From: Prado023 sp963700395
Lineage (GTDB): Bacteria > Actinomycetota > Actinomycetes > S36-B12 > CAIYMF01
Length of the DNA stretch: 64,000 nucleotides
Reading direction: 5' to 3'
Assembly: GCA_963700395.1 (NCBI GenBank)
Contig: CAVOXI010000004.1
Coordinates: 124,001 to 188,000 of the forward strand
Numbering within the stretch: the stretch's first letter is position 1; each line of letters begins with the position of its first letter. Below the pieces are notes generated by a model. That model saw nothing but the letters and a program-made list of their open reading frames with translations. It did not search any database and was not told the DNA's origin. Position numbers and translations under genes: made by a program. Below are positions 9,172 through 18,209 of the stretch, piece after piece.

Positions 9172-9690
9172 TCAGGGCCGCTCGGCGGCCATCGAGCGCA
9201 GGTGCGCGATCAGGGCGGGCATCGAGCGCTCGACCATCGCCCTGACGAGGCGGTAGGCATCGAGCGTCTCGTAGTACGGATCGGCGACGTCACCGGGGCC
9301 CTCGGGATCGAAGTCACGGAACGCGACGATGGGCGCGTCCGGGGTGCCGTGCCGTGCTGCCGATGAGCGGAGCTCTCGCATGTGCCCGGCGTCCATGGCC
9401 AGGATGAGGTCGCGATCCTCGAACCACCGCGGGTCGAACAGCCGGGCCCGATGGCTGATCGAGTAACCGTGCTCGGCAAGGATCTCCTGGGCGCGCGCGT
9501 CCGCATCCTGGCCGATGTGGTAGTCGTGGGTGCCCGCCGAGTCGACCACGACGCGACCCTCGAGGTCGGTTCCCTGCAGGGTCGAGCGCAGGATCGCCTC
9601 CGCCATCGGGGAGCGGCAGATGTTGCCGGTGCAGACCATCGTGACTCGGATCGGCTCATCTGTGGACAACCGCCGTCTGGGCGTGCTCAT
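9172..9690 (-). CDS. Low-molecular-weight protein tyrosine phosphatase
   Basis: Cytosolic phosphatase of 172 residues. The signature CTGNICRS gives nucleophile Cys20 and Arg26 (C-X5-R); the general acid Asp lies in DPYYETLDAY near the C-terminus. The start at 9690 (MSTPRRRL) is preferred, although the frame is open further upstream. In actinobacteria such enzymes act on protein tyrosine phosphates, sometimes with exopolysaccharide kinases, but no kinase is adjacent here. The gene is divergent from dnaB, and a DnaA box overlaps its codons 8-10. Confidence 0.9.
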   Translation of the reverse strand: MSTPRRRLSTDEPIRVTMVCTGNICRSPMAEAILRSTLQGTDLEGRVVVDSAGTHDYHIGQDADARAQEILAEHGYSISHRARLFDPRWFEDRDLILAMDAGHMRELRSSAARHGTPDAPIVAFRDFDPEGPGDVADPYYETLDAYRLVRAMVERSMPALIAHLRSMAAERP

Positions 9691-9915
9691 GGGGTCCATT
9701 GTGGTGTATGGGGAGTGCAAATCGGAGACCAAGGCGTCAGCAGGCGAAACCGGCAGGAAACATCCGAAGTTTCTTCTGTGCACAGGTTGGGGAGTGCATC
9801 ATAGCAGGTCAGACAGGCAGTTTTGGGCGGAGGAACGCTCGGCGTACCCAGCTTGTCCACCAGCGCTCCGGCGTGTGTGCGCGTGTCGCACATCTTGTCC
9901 ACATGTTTATCCACA
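9661..9915. promoter_or_regulatory. Cluster of DnaA boxes upstream of dnaB
   Basis: Nine-base DnaA boxes occur at 9661-9669 (reverse of TTGTCCACA), 9853-9861 (TTGTCCACC, one mismatch), 9895-9903 (TTGTCCACA) and 9907-9915 (TTATCCACA, the E. coli consensus). The last two are 3 bases apart. The ~340-base gap between the phosphatase and dnaB holds no gene and is AT-richer than its flanks. Known actinobacterial DnaA boxes are TTGTCCACA. The cluster could regulate dnaB or titrate DnaA; dnaA, dnaN and a full oriC are not in the window. Confidence 0.65.
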
Positions 9916-10029
9916 GGAGGGGCTTTCCGGCGTGGCGCTGAGGGCCTAGGTTCACCCGGGGCACCTGTCGCAGCCGATCATCCCGCGATGTCGGACCCCG
10001 GGTGTAGACCGATGGCGAGGGAGGGCTGG

Positions 10030-11394
10030 ATGAGCGTTGCTGAGCTGGAGCTGTCGGTCTCTGATGGAGGGACACCGTTCGATCGGACGCCGCCTGCGGA
10101 CATGGCTGCGGAGGCGGCTGTGCTCGGGGCGATGCTGCTGAGCAAGGACGCCATCGCCGACGTGGTGGAGTCCCTGAAGGTCGAGGACTTCTACCGCCCG
10201 GCGCATGCCACGGTCTACTCGGCGATCCTGGACCTGTACGCGGCCGGCGAGCCGGCGGACGCGGTGATGGTGGCCGGTGAGCTGACGAAGTCCGGCGAGA
10301 TCTCGCGGGTCGGCGGCGCGTCCTACCTGCACACGTTGGTGTCGATGGTGCCGACGGCGGCCAACGCGTCGTACTACGCGGAGATCGTCTCGGAGCGGGC
10401 GGTGCTGCGCCGGATGGTCACCGCCGGCACCCGGATCGTGCAGATGGGGTACGCGGCCGAGGGCGACGTGCACGACCTGGTCGATCGGGCCCAGGCCGAG
10501 GTCTACGACCTGACCAGTGGGCGCACCAGTGAGGACTACTCCCCCCTGCGCGACATCTTCGACGGCACCCTGAACGAGATCGAGGCGATCGCCTCCCATG
10601 GTGGGCAGATGGTGGGCGTGCCCACCGGGTTCGCTGACCTCGATGCGCTGACCAATGGCCTTCACCCCGGGCAGCTGGTCATCATCGCCGCCCGCCCCGC
10701 GATCGGTAAGTCGACCCTGGGCCTGGACCTGGCGCGATCGGCGAGCATCCGCAACGGGCTGACGAGTGTGATCTTCTCCCTGGAGATGGCGCGCAACGAG
10801 ATCGTGATGCGCCTGATGAGCGCGGAGGCGCAGGTGCCGTTGGCGCACATGCGCTCGGGGACGATGTCGGATGCGGACTGGCAGAAGCTGGCGCGCAAGT
10901 CCGGGGCGATCGTCGAGGCCCCGATGTTCATCGACGACTCGCCGAACATGTCGATGATGGAGATCCGGGCCAAGTGCCGGCGGCTGAAGCAGAAGCACGA
11001 CCTGCGCCTGGTGATCGTGGACTACCTGCAGCTGATGAGCTCGGGCAAGAAGGTGGAGTCCCGCCAGCAGGAGGTCGCCGAGTTCTCCAGGGCGCTGAAG
11101 CTGCTGGCCAAGGAGCTCGAGGTCCCGGTGATCGCGATCGCGCAGCTCAACCGTGGTCCGGAGCAGCGCCAGGACAAGAAGCCGATGATGAGCGACCTGC
11201 GCGAGTCCGGCTCCCTGGAGCAGGACGCCGACGTGGTGATCCTGCTCAACCGCGAGGACGCCTACGAGAAGGAGTCCCCCCGCGCCGGTGAGGCCGACTT
11301 CATCGTCGCCAAGCACCGAAACGGCCCCACCGCCACCATCACGGTGGCGTTCCAGGGCCACTACTCGAGGTTCGTGGACATGGCCGCGACGTAG
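10030..11394 (+). CDS. dnaB: Replicative DNA helicase
   Basis: Hexameric 5'-3' helicase at the replication fork, 454 residues with no intein. The N-terminal primase-interacting domain (PPADMAAEAAVLGAMLLSKDAIADV) is followed by a RecA-like ATPase core: Walker A ARPAIGKST with Lys227, Walker B VIVDYLQL with Asp331, and the C-terminal arginine-finger region with ESGSLEQDADVVILLNRE. ATG 10030 is chosen because GGGAGGG lies just upstream and the family begins near here; the frame is open further upstream without a good RBS. The preceding DnaA boxes may affect its expression. Confidence 0.97.
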   Translation: MSVAELELSVSDGGTPFDRTPPADMAAEAAVLGAMLLSKDAIADVVESLKVEDFYRPAHATVYSAILDLYAAGEPADAVMVAGELTKSGEISRVGGASYLHTLVSMVPTAANASYYAEIVSERAVLRRMVTAGTRIVQMGYAAEGDVHDLVDRAQAEVYDLTSGRTSEDYSPLRDIFDGTLNEIEAIASHGGQMVGVPTGFADLDALTNGLHPGQLVIIAARPAIGKSTLGLDLARSASIRNGLTSVIFSLEMARNEIVMRLMSAEAQVPLAHMRSGTMSDADWQKLARKSGAIVEAPMFIDDSPNMSMMEIRAKCRRLKQKHDLRLVIVDYLQLMSSGKKVESRQQEVAEFSRALKLLAKELEVPVIAIAQLNRGPEQRQDKKPMMSDLRESGSLEQDADVVILLNREDAYEKESPRAGEADFIVAKHRNGPTATITVAFQGHYSRFVDMAAT

Positions 11395-11788
11395 ATGGTG
11401 CGTGACAGACGATCAATCCACCGTGCAGTCGGCTCCGGTGCCCACGGTCCCGGGTCCGCCTCAGCGCACTGCATCGCCCTGAGCTGGGGACCGCAGCCTC
11501 AGAATGCGCGTTCCCGGCCGCGCGCCCGTGATCGTGCGCAATGGCGGCCACATATGTCCGGATGCGCGCACGGTCTCGAGGGAGTGGCCGGGATCGCGCG
11601 GGCCGGCGGCTGGGGCAGGTGAGATGTCCCCGCGCCTCTGCACGCTGAGGCCGCGCAACTGCGAGAACCAGCCGGTGTGTAGGGAACTGTAAGCCTGTCT
11701 AGCGAAACTGCTAGACAACGACGTGCTCCTGTCCCGACCCCCACCGGCCCGCGGGCGAGACCGGCCCCCTACCCCGGTCGCGAGTGCC
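11395..11788. other. Gene-free stretch with a short perfect dyad
   Basis: No convincing gene is seen in these 394 bases between dnaB and a convergent hydrolase. The one notable element is GTCTAGC (11697-11703) - GAAACT - GCTAGAC (11710-11716), a perfect 7-base dyad with a 6-base spacer, stop-codon-like CTAG in both arms. CTAG is rare in high-GC DNA, so the dyad may be an operator or the end of an old element. Nothing else was recognised. Confidence 0.4.
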
Positions 11789-12685
11789 TCACTCAGGCGC
11801 GACCAGCCATCGCATCCGCTCCGTGATCTTGTCGGGATCCCCCATGTGACCCTCAGCCTCCTCGACCACGACGACGGCACCGGGGACGTTGCGGGCCAGC
11901 CACGCCCCATGCCCTGCGGGTGTCAGGACGTCGCGCGCGCCGTAGCGGACCTCGATGGGCACCTCGATCTCGGCGACGTCGAACCCCCACGGCGTGACGA
12001 AGGCGAGGTCGTCGTCCACCCATCCCCAGACACCGGCTCGGACCAGATCCGCCGTGGCCTCCCTGATCACTGCGGCCATCTCAGGACGAGCCAGCACCGC
12101 GCGGTCGGAGTCATCGAGGGCCCAGTCGTCGCCCATCAGCTTCGAGGGGTCGGCGGCGACCCTCGCGCCCATCGCGACCAGTTCCGTGGCCAGCTCCGCG
12201 GCAAGCCGCTCCTCGCCCTCGACGGCCCACGAGAACTCCTCGACGTTCAGCGGGTCCATGCCCTCGAAGAAGTCCAGGTCGCTCAGGCCGAACGGGGCAA
12301 CGCCGACGACGCAGGCTGCCCGCACCACCCGGGCCCCCAGCCGGGCTGCGACGGCGAGGCTGTGCGGACCGCCACCGGAGCCCCCGGTGACCGAGAACCG
12401 CTGGAACCCGAGGTGATCGGCGATCGCAGCGACATCGCCGACGCAATCCACCACCGACCGACCCCGAAGGCGATCGGAGTCGCCGTACCCCGGACGGTCG
12501 TAGGTGATCACGCGCGCGCCCGCTGCTGCGTACTTGGCCTCGTCGGGGTTGCGGTTCAGCCGCCCCCCGGGGGTCCCGTGCAGGACGAAGACGGGGAAGC
12601 CCCCAGGGTCACCCCACTCCGCGAAGCACACCACGCGGCCGTCCGGCACGACGAGGGACTGCCTGCTGCGCGTCGACTGCTCCAT
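11789..12685 (-). CDS. Alpha/beta-fold hydrolase
   Basis: Cytosolic alpha/beta hydrolase of 298 residues, probably an esterase, peptidase or epoxide-type enzyme. HGTPGG (36-41) is the oxyanion-hole motif, Ser103 in GGSGGGPH is the nucleophile, the acid is probably Asp in YGARDVLTP and the base is His in EEAEGHMG, so the triad is complete. The HGTPGG form is frequent in proline iminopeptidase-like relatives. The start MEQSTRSRQ is preferred over an upstream GTG. The gene stands alone and is divergent from the next gene; the substrate cannot be predicted. Confidence 0.8.
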   Translation of the reverse strand: MEQSTRSRQSLVVPDGRVVCFAEWGDPGGFPVFVLHGTPGGRLNRNPDEAKYAAAGARVITYDRPGYGDSDRLRGRSVVDCVGDVAAIADHLGFQRFSVTGGSGGGPHSLAVAARLGARVVRAACVVGVAPFGLSDLDFFEGMDPLNVEEFSWAVEGEERLAAELATELVAMGARVAADPSKLMGDDWALDDSDRAVLARPEMAAVIREATADLVRAGVWGWVDDDLAFVTPWGFDVAEIEVPIEVRYGARDVLTPAGHGAWLARNVPGAVVVVEEAEGHMGDPDKITERMRWLVAPE

Positions 12686-12837
12686 GGCCCAGATCGTCGC
12701 AGCACCCCCCGGCCAGCGACAAGGGCCCACCGGTCACCCGGGTTGGCCGCTCCCGAACCAGCTGCCGGTGCCTCGCCGGGCCCAGGGGGCGTCTTGGCGG
12801 GGCGGGCGCGGCAGCCTTCCGGTGGGATGCTGGTCCG

Positions 12838-13911
12838 GTGGACGAGGTCGAGCGCTTTCGACGGCTGGCTCGCTCGTCGCCGTGGCTGTGGAGCTCCGTT
12901 CGGTTCACCCACGTCGACGAGCCGCACGACCCGGTGCGCGCGTGGGTACGCCGGCCTCAGTCGATCCGGGTCGAGACGCTGGATGGTCGCCTGCTGCTCG
13001 CCGCTCCGGGCAGGCCGTCGCCGACGCACGTGAGCATCTTGGGCACCGGGGACGCCGGGCACGGTGCTGGGGAGCGCGCCTCCCCGACGCCCGTCTGGTG
13101 GACACATCCCACGGCGGAGGTGCCCGCCCGGGACGCTGACGGGTTGGTGGCCGCTCCCGTGAGGCTTGCGCCGTGGGTGGTGCTCGACGACCCGATGTGG
13201 CAGAACTACCGGTGGGTGGCCATGCTCAGTCCGCGGGAGCTTGCCGACACTCTCGAGGGTGAGCCTGCGGTCGACGTCGACGATGTGGTCGAGGGGACGC
13301 GCCACGGGCGCCCCACCTTGTGGGCGACCGTGCGTCCGCGGGACGGCTACGACCCCCGATGCTCGTGCTGCCCGTTGCTGCCCTGCCGCCAGGCAGTCCT
13401 GGCCGAGGGGGTCGGTGACCCGGACGGGGAGTTCGCCGAGGCGCACCGGGTGGCCCTGGACCTGGCCACAGGGATCTGCGTGGAGGCGCGTGAGATCGGC
13501 GGTCCGACGCCCGGGCGTGGGCTCGACGTGGTGATCGAGCAGGTCGACGAGCGGATGTCCGACGAGTGGTTCACCTCGCCACGTCGCCGGGAGTTCGGGC
13601 GCTTGCGCAGACTCCTGGACCGCCTGAAGTCGGCCCCCGGGACTCGCGCCCGCCCGGGAGCTGTCGCCGGCCCGGCGAAGGCTGAGGGCGTGAGTCGGGA
13701 CCAGTGGCCGATCCCTGCGCCGGCCCAGGGCCGAGGACGCCCGTGGTTCACTGTCCCGGTGCTGGCGTTCACGGTGGGGATGGTCATGTTCTTCGGCCTG
13801 TCCATCCTGCTCACCGGCATGCGCGGCGAGGGGGAGGGTGCACGGAACTTCATGGTCGTGATGACCGCGGTGTTCTCCGCCCTGCTCGTGGTCGAGGTCG
13901 CCCTGCGGTGA
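12838..13911 (+). CDS. Conserved-type hypothetical membrane protein with Cys-rich segment
   Basis: Not recognised with certainty. The 357-residue product starts at GTG 12838 (MDEVERFRRLARSSPWLWSSVRF). The N-terminal ~250 residues look soluble and contain a clustered Cys segment DPRCSCCPLLPCRQA, then ALDLATGICVEAREIGG and DVVIEQVDERM, reminiscent of LolA-like lipoprotein-sorting folds, but that resemblance is weak. A basic linker follows, and the last ~75 residues hold two hydrophobic helices (VPVLAFTVGMVMFFGLSILL and FMVVMTAVFSALLVVEVAL). So the soluble part is tethered at its C-terminus. It stands between two divergent or convergent single genes, with no clue from context. Confidence 0.6.
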   Translation: MDEVERFRRLARSSPWLWSSVRFTHVDEPHDPVRAWVRRPQSIRVETLDGRLLLAAPGRPSPTHVSILGTGDAGHGAGERASPTPVWWTHPTAEVPARDADGLVAAPVRLAPWVVLDDPMWQNYRWVAMLSPRELADTLEGEPAVDVDDVVEGTRHGRPTLWATVRPRDGYDPRCSCCPLLPCRQAVLAEGVGDPDGEFAEAHRVALDLATGICVEAREIGGPTPGRGLDVVIEQVDERMSDEWFTSPRRREFGRLRRLLDRLKSAPGTRARPGAVAGPAKAEGVSRDQWPIPAPAQGRGRPWFTVPVLAFTVGMVMFFGLSILLTGMRGEGEGARNFMVVMTAVFSALLVVEVALR

Positions 13912-14042
13912 CCGGGACCCCACGCCCGGGAGCATCGGGCTGGACCGCAAGCCGTTAGCGCCCTTGCGTGGGGCAAGGATCGATCACTCACCGGCACGGC
14001 ACGCGCCCCAGGAGGTCGGTGCTCCACGTAGGCTCCCGACCC

Positions 14043-14895
14043 ATGGCCGACCTGCTCGCCCTCGTCGCAGCCTTCGCCTTCGCCCTCGCGGCGACACTGC
14101 AGCAGAAGGGCGCCCTGGGCATGGGCGCGAGGTTGCAGGGAGCGAAGGGCTTCCTCACGCTGGCCGGCCAGAAGTGGTGGCTGCTGGGCACGCTGACGCT
14201 CCTGGCGGGATACGCGGTCCAGGCTGTCGCCCTCGCGGGCGGGCAGCTTGCGATCGTGCAGGCCCTGCTCGTCACGACCATCGTGTTCGCCCTCCCGCTG
14301 GGGCACTGGCTGACGGCCCAGAGCGTCAGCCGGACCGAGATCCTCGCGGCCGGCCTCGTCGTCCTGGGCCTCGGCGCATTCACGGTCTTCGGCAACGAGG
14401 ACACGGGACGTGCCACCGCCCCGACGTGGGAATGGGCGTTGACCTTCGCCGTGTTCGGGACCCTGGCCGGCGTCCTGGTGCTGCGCGGAAGGCGGGCCGA
14501 TGCCGGACGCAAGGCCGCCCTCCTGGGGGCGTCCGCGGGGGTCCTCTACGCACTCTCGGCCGCGATGTGGAAGCCCACCGCTGACGCCCTGAGCTCCGGG
14601 GGCGTCGCAGGGATGCTGTCGTCCTGGGAGTTCTACGCGTGGGCGTTGGCCGCCCTCGTCGCGTTCCTGGTCCAGCAGGTCTCGCTGGCCACCGGGCAGC
14701 TGGCCGCGTCGGTGGCCACCGTCTCGGTCTGCAACCCGATCGTCAGCATCTTCATCGGGATCGTCGTGCTCCAGGAGACGCTCGCGGACCCTGTTGTGGC
14801 ACAAGGTCGTGGCGTTCGGCGGACTCGGGGTGGGCCTGGTCGCAGCGATGCTGATCACTCGGTCCGCGGAGGCCCAGCCGGGGCCGCAGGGCTGA
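14043..14895 (+). CDS. DMT/EamA-type membrane transporter, frameshifted
   Basis: Multi-helix membrane protein of about 283 residues with the small-molecule exporter layout (MADLLALVAAFAFALAATLQQKGAL, then ~9 helices). Helices 7-8 contain FLVQQVSLATGQLAASVATVSVCNPIVSIFIGIVVLQE, the typical EamA end of the substrate path. A one-base shift at about 14790 (CCC run) moves the last helix into the next frame (LLWHKVVAFGGLGVGLVAAML), ending at 14895. ATG 14043 is chosen because the first helix starts at once and the family is this long. Substrate unknown; similar proteins are often left as DMT-family proteins of unknown function. Confidence 0.75.
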
Positions 14896-14940
14896 CGGCC
14901 CACCGCCTGCCCGATCCTGCGGGGGCCGTCACGCGCACCG

Positions 14941-16707
14941 TCAGGTCATCAGTCCCAGGTGGGTCGCCTGGCGCTTGCCGACGAACGACTTCCCGGCCGG
15001 ATCGGCACCGAACCCGTGGGACTTCTGGCACCGCCGGACCGCGTCGTCGGTGAGCTTCAGGTAGTTGCCGGTCGACGGCAGGTCCAGGCCCGGGAAGTGC
15101 GCGGCCAGCGCCGCCTGCAGCGCCCGAACGTCGGCACTGCCGCGCACCCCGAAGGTGAGGTTGGCCAGGGAGACGCGCCGTGGCGCCCCTGTCGTGATGG
15201 TCATCGTGCGTGCGCTCGCGGAGATGTCGACGATCTCCAGCCCTGACGGGGTGCCGTCCCACCAGCGGCTGTCCGGCACGGTGGTTGCGCCGAAAGCCCG
15301 GCGCTTGGGGCCCGCGAACAGGTCCCCGGCATCGCCGTTGTTGTCCATGTGCTCGAGGTCGAACCTGCCGTCGGCCTGTTCCAGGGAGCACTCGTAGTGC
15401 TCGCCGGCCGTCATGGCCTCGTTCTGGTTGCTGCCGGTCTCGTCGGCGTGCCAGATCGCGATCCCCGCATCGGGCAGGGCGCGATCGCGACCGGCGCGCT
15501 GGCGGTTCTCGAGGATGAAGTACTCGGTCCGGCTGCGTCGGTGGATCAGGAAGTCGTTGGTGCCCGCCGCGAGGCTGAACGTGGCGCCGGCGCCCAGCTC
15601 CGAGATCGTCGACGTCCAGCCGGCCTGGTGCTTCAAGTAGGCACACACCTGCACAGGGTCCGTGTCCGAACCACCGCTGCACATCAGGCAGAAGTCGCCC
15701 ACCCCGTTGGACTCGTAGCCGTAGTCGTAGAGGTCCGGGAAGTCGCAGACCATGTGGCCGTTCTCGTGGCAGAAGGTGCGCAGCGTGATCTCCGAGCCGA
15801 TGTTGGTGATCTGGTAGTCGGAGAACGTGCGTCCACTCGTGGCGGCGAACGGCTGGTCGAGGGCCGAGGAGTGCGGCCACAGCCCCTCGCTCCAGTCGTT
15901 GACGGTCGGTCCCACGTAGAACACGTTGAGGGCCCGGATGTACCCCTCGGAGTCGGCGGTGAGCCGGCTGAAGTCGAAGCCCTGCTCCTTGAGGCGCTTG
16001 AGGCCCTCCCGGACCAGCTGCTGGGCGCGCGTCCCGAAGCCCACCGTCGGATCCGTGTAGTGCGCCCGAGGATGCTTCGCCGTGATGTACCCCGGCACGA
16101 TGTTGGTGTAGTCCAGCCGCCCGTCGGAGACTGTCCGGAAGTAGTCGCGCACCGACCCGTTGTTGCCGAAGCCGGAGTATCCCGCGGCGTTGCAGAACAG
16201 CGAGATCTCGGCATCGGGGATGGTGTCGGCCACGTCGGGGAAGCGGATCAGCAGGCACAGCCCCACGTATGAGCCCACGGCCTGCGCGTCCGGCGCTGCG
16301 AGGGCCGTGCCGCGGTCGCCCGGCTCGTCCTCGCCGTCCGACGGGGGCGCCGGCGTCCGCGGCTTGCGGGAGCGGCGCCGCTGGACCCAGCGCGGCGTCA
16401 CCCCGGTCTGCCGGATGGCGTCCCGGGCGCGCTCACGGGCCGCCTCGGGCGCTGGTCGCGCGTGCCGGGGCAGGTCGAGCTCGGCAGGGTCGGCTGAGGC
16501 GACCCGTGGTCCGGTGGGCTCCAGCTGCGTCCCGTCCGGGGACACCTGCGCGTAGTGGTGGAAGCCCGTCTCGGGGTCCTTGGCGACCGTGAACCCATCC
16601 AGGGTCTCGAAGACGGCCGCGAACTGGTTGCCGTAGCCGCGGACCCTGATCTGCGTCCCGTCCGGCTCGGTGAACGTGAACTCGCGTCCCACGTAGGGGG
16701 TCGGCAT
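14941..16707 (-). CDS. M6-family (immune inhibitor A-like) metalloprotease
   Basis: Zinc metalloprotease of 588 residues. HENGH at 314-318 in FCHENGHMVCDFPDLYDYG is the zinc-binding motif with the catalytic Glu315. The preceding part (GSVRDYFRTVSDGRLDYTNIVPGYI) and the following DFCLMCSGGSDTDP and WHADETGSNQNEAM segments are typical of M6 peptidases. The last ~70 residues (GSADVRALQAALAAHFPGL) resemble a peptidoglycan-binding repeat. The start MPTPYVGREFTF has GGAGGTGCC at the right distance and gives no signal peptide, which is unusual for a family that is normally secreted; a longer frame without a better signal exists upstream. The region 100-150 is Arg/Pro-rich. Target proteins unknown. 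Confidence 0.83.
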   Translation of the reverse strand: MPTPYVGREFTFTEPDGTQIRVRGYGNQFAAVFETLDGFTVAKDPETGFHHYAQVSPDGTQLEPTGPRVASADPAELDLPRHARPAPEAARERARDAIRQTGVTPRWVQRRRSRKPRTPAPPSDGEDEPGDRGTALAAPDAQAVGSYVGLCLLIRFPDVADTIPDAEISLFCNAAGYSGFGNNGSVRDYFRTVSDGRLDYTNIVPGYITAKHPRAHYTDPTVGFGTRAQQLVREGLKRLKEQGFDFSRLTADSEGYIRALNVFYVGPTVNDWSEGLWPHSSALDQPFAATSGRTFSDYQITNIGSEITLRTFCHENGHMVCDFPDLYDYGYESNGVGDFCLMCSGGSDTDPVQVCAYLKHQAGWTSTISELGAGATFSLAAGTNDFLIHRRSRTEYFILENRQRAGRDRALPDAGIAIWHADETGSNQNEAMTAGEHYECSLEQADGRFDLEHMDNNGDAGDLFAGPKRRAFGATTVPDSRWWDGTPSGLEIVDISASARTMTITTGAPRRVSLANLTFGVRGSADVRALQAALAAHFPGLDLPSTGNYLKLTDDAVRRCQKSHGFGADPAGKSFVGKRQATHLGLMT

Positions 16708-16876
16708 GCTGGCACCTCCGCACCGGTCGCTCGGCGGGTGAGCCACGAAGACTACTCGCGCAACACGGCGCGCAACAGCCCCGATGATCGACGCAGCGCC
16801 CCTCGCGCATGGCGTGCGCGAGATCGGCGGTGGGGTGGGCGATCCCGCCGATCGGGCCAGGCGTAGCGTGCCCACC

Positions 16877-17545
16877 ATGACCGCAACGATCACCGCCGCC
16901 GCGTACGACGATCCCTATGGCTCGGACATCTACACCGAGCCTGAGCCGAACCTGGACACGCTGGCAGCGCTCGGCCCGTTGGCCGCGCTCGCCGGCACCT
17001 GGCGGGGCACTGAGGGCGTGGACACGCACCCCGAGGCGGGGGGCATCAGCGTCGCAGAGCCCTACGTCGAGACGTGGGACTTCCAGCCGTGCGACCCGCA
17101 GACGTCCGGCCCGCAGCTGCTGTACGGCCTGCGCTACCACCAGGTCGCCAATCGCCCGGACGACGACGTCACGACCTTCCACGACCAGGTCGGCTACCTG
17201 CTCTGGGAGCCCGCGGCCGAGCGCGTGATCATGACGTTGGCCATCCCCCGGGGTCAGGTCGCGATGGCGGCCGGTCGGGCGACCGCCGACGCCACCTCGT
17301 TCAGCCTGCGGGCCGTGCACGGTGAGCCCGATTGGGGCATCTGCACGAACCCGTTCATGGAGAGGGCCTTCGAGACTGCCGAGTGGATCATCCGCTTCAC
17401 GGTCCACGACGACGGCACGTGGTCCTATGAGCAGGACACGGTGATGATGGTCACCGGGATCCCGCAGCCCTTCCACCACACCGACGCCAACGTGATGCAC
17501 AGGATCGCGGACCCGACGCCCAACCCGCTGGCCAGTCGCGCCTGA
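16877..17545 (+). CDS. Nitrobindin-like haem-binding beta-barrel protein (DUF1794)
   Basis: Protein of 222 residues with LAALAGTWRGTEGV, the GTWxGxG motif that opens the FABP-like barrel of nitrobindins. Nitrobindins bind ferric haem and react with nitric oxide or peroxynitrite. Supporting segments are YVETWDF, LRYHQVAN, VGYLLWEPAAERVIMTLAIPRG and a C-terminal EWIIRFTVHDDGTWSYEQDTVM. The axial His usually lies close to the C-terminus; HHTD at the end (PFHHTDANVMHR) offers candidates. The protein carries an N-terminal extension of ~35 residues. It is divergent from the M6 protease gene. Haem ligation was not verified. Confidence 0.8.
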   Translation: MTATITAAAYDDPYGSDIYTEPEPNLDTLAALGPLAALAGTWRGTEGVDTHPEAGGISVAEPYVETWDFQPCDPQTSGPQLLYGLRYHQVANRPDDDVTTFHDQVGYLLWEPAAERVIMTLAIPRGQVAMAAGRATADATSFSLRAVHGEPDWGICTNPFMERAFETAEWIIRFTVHDDGTWSYEQDTVMMVTGIPQPFHHTDANVMHRIADPTPNPLASRA

Positions 17546-17646
17546 GCGCATCAGTCCACGGGGCCCGGACGTGCGTGTCGACGGCACGGACCCCGTGCGG
17601 GCCCGCGTCTGGCGCTGGGGCGCGTCCGGGAGCGATGCTGTCGCCC

Positions 17647-18040
17647 ATGGTCGAGCGAAACGTCCTCGGTGGAGAACTGGAGCCGTGCGGCACCGACCCC
17701 CTCACGGGGTTCTTCCGCGACGGGAGCTGCTGCACGGGACCGGAGGATGTCGGCAGTCACACGATCTGCGCCGTCGTCACCGCCGAGTTCCTCGCCCAGC
17801 AGCGCCGGATCGGCAACGACCTGTCGACCCCGCGCCCCGAGTACGGCTTCCCCGGGCTGGTTCCCGGGGATCGATGGTGCGTGACGGCGACCAACTGGGC
17901 ACGGGCCTACGCGGACGGGCGTCGCGGCCCCGGTCGTCCTGGCCTCGACGAACGCGGCCGTGCTGCGCATCGTGCCGATGTCGGCCCTGGGGGAGCACGC
18001 CGTGGACGTTCCAGGCGACCTCAGCTCGCTCGACTCCTGA
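17647..18040 (+). CDS. DUF2237 family protein, frameshifted
   Basis: Small soluble protein of about 130 residues. The core NVLGGELEPCGTDPLTGFFRDGSCCTG..DVGSHTICAVVTAEFLAQQ and GLVPGDRWCVTATNW defines the DUF2237 family, whose function is unknown; several Cys residues are conserved. The frame breaks near 17922: GAC GGG C reads on as VAAPVVLASTNAAVLRIVPM only if one G of the run is removed, ending LSSLDS at 18040. ATG 17647 is chosen because the family begins with (M)xxNVLG. No operon partner is evident. Confidence 0.75.
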
Positions 18041-18209
18041 GGACGCGCTCCCGAGCCGGACGGCGCTGCTCGCGGTTGCCTGCGGTGCCCGCAGGCCCAC
18101 GCCCGTGCGCGCGTAGGGTGCTGGAGGGGCGGAATGGCGCAGGACCGAACGGGCGATGCGCCGGGACCGGTCGAACGGACCGGCTGAGCATGCCCCGGGA
18201 GGCATGGTC

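Noticed and set aside
9823..10029. Upstream extension of DnaB from the open frame before 10030
   Set aside because: The extension lacks homology, crosses the DnaA boxes, and a good RBS precedes ATG 10030.
17076..17095. GACTTCCAGCC segment in the nitrobindin gene as a DosR box
   Set aside because: Only one half resembles the consensus and it lies within coding sequence.
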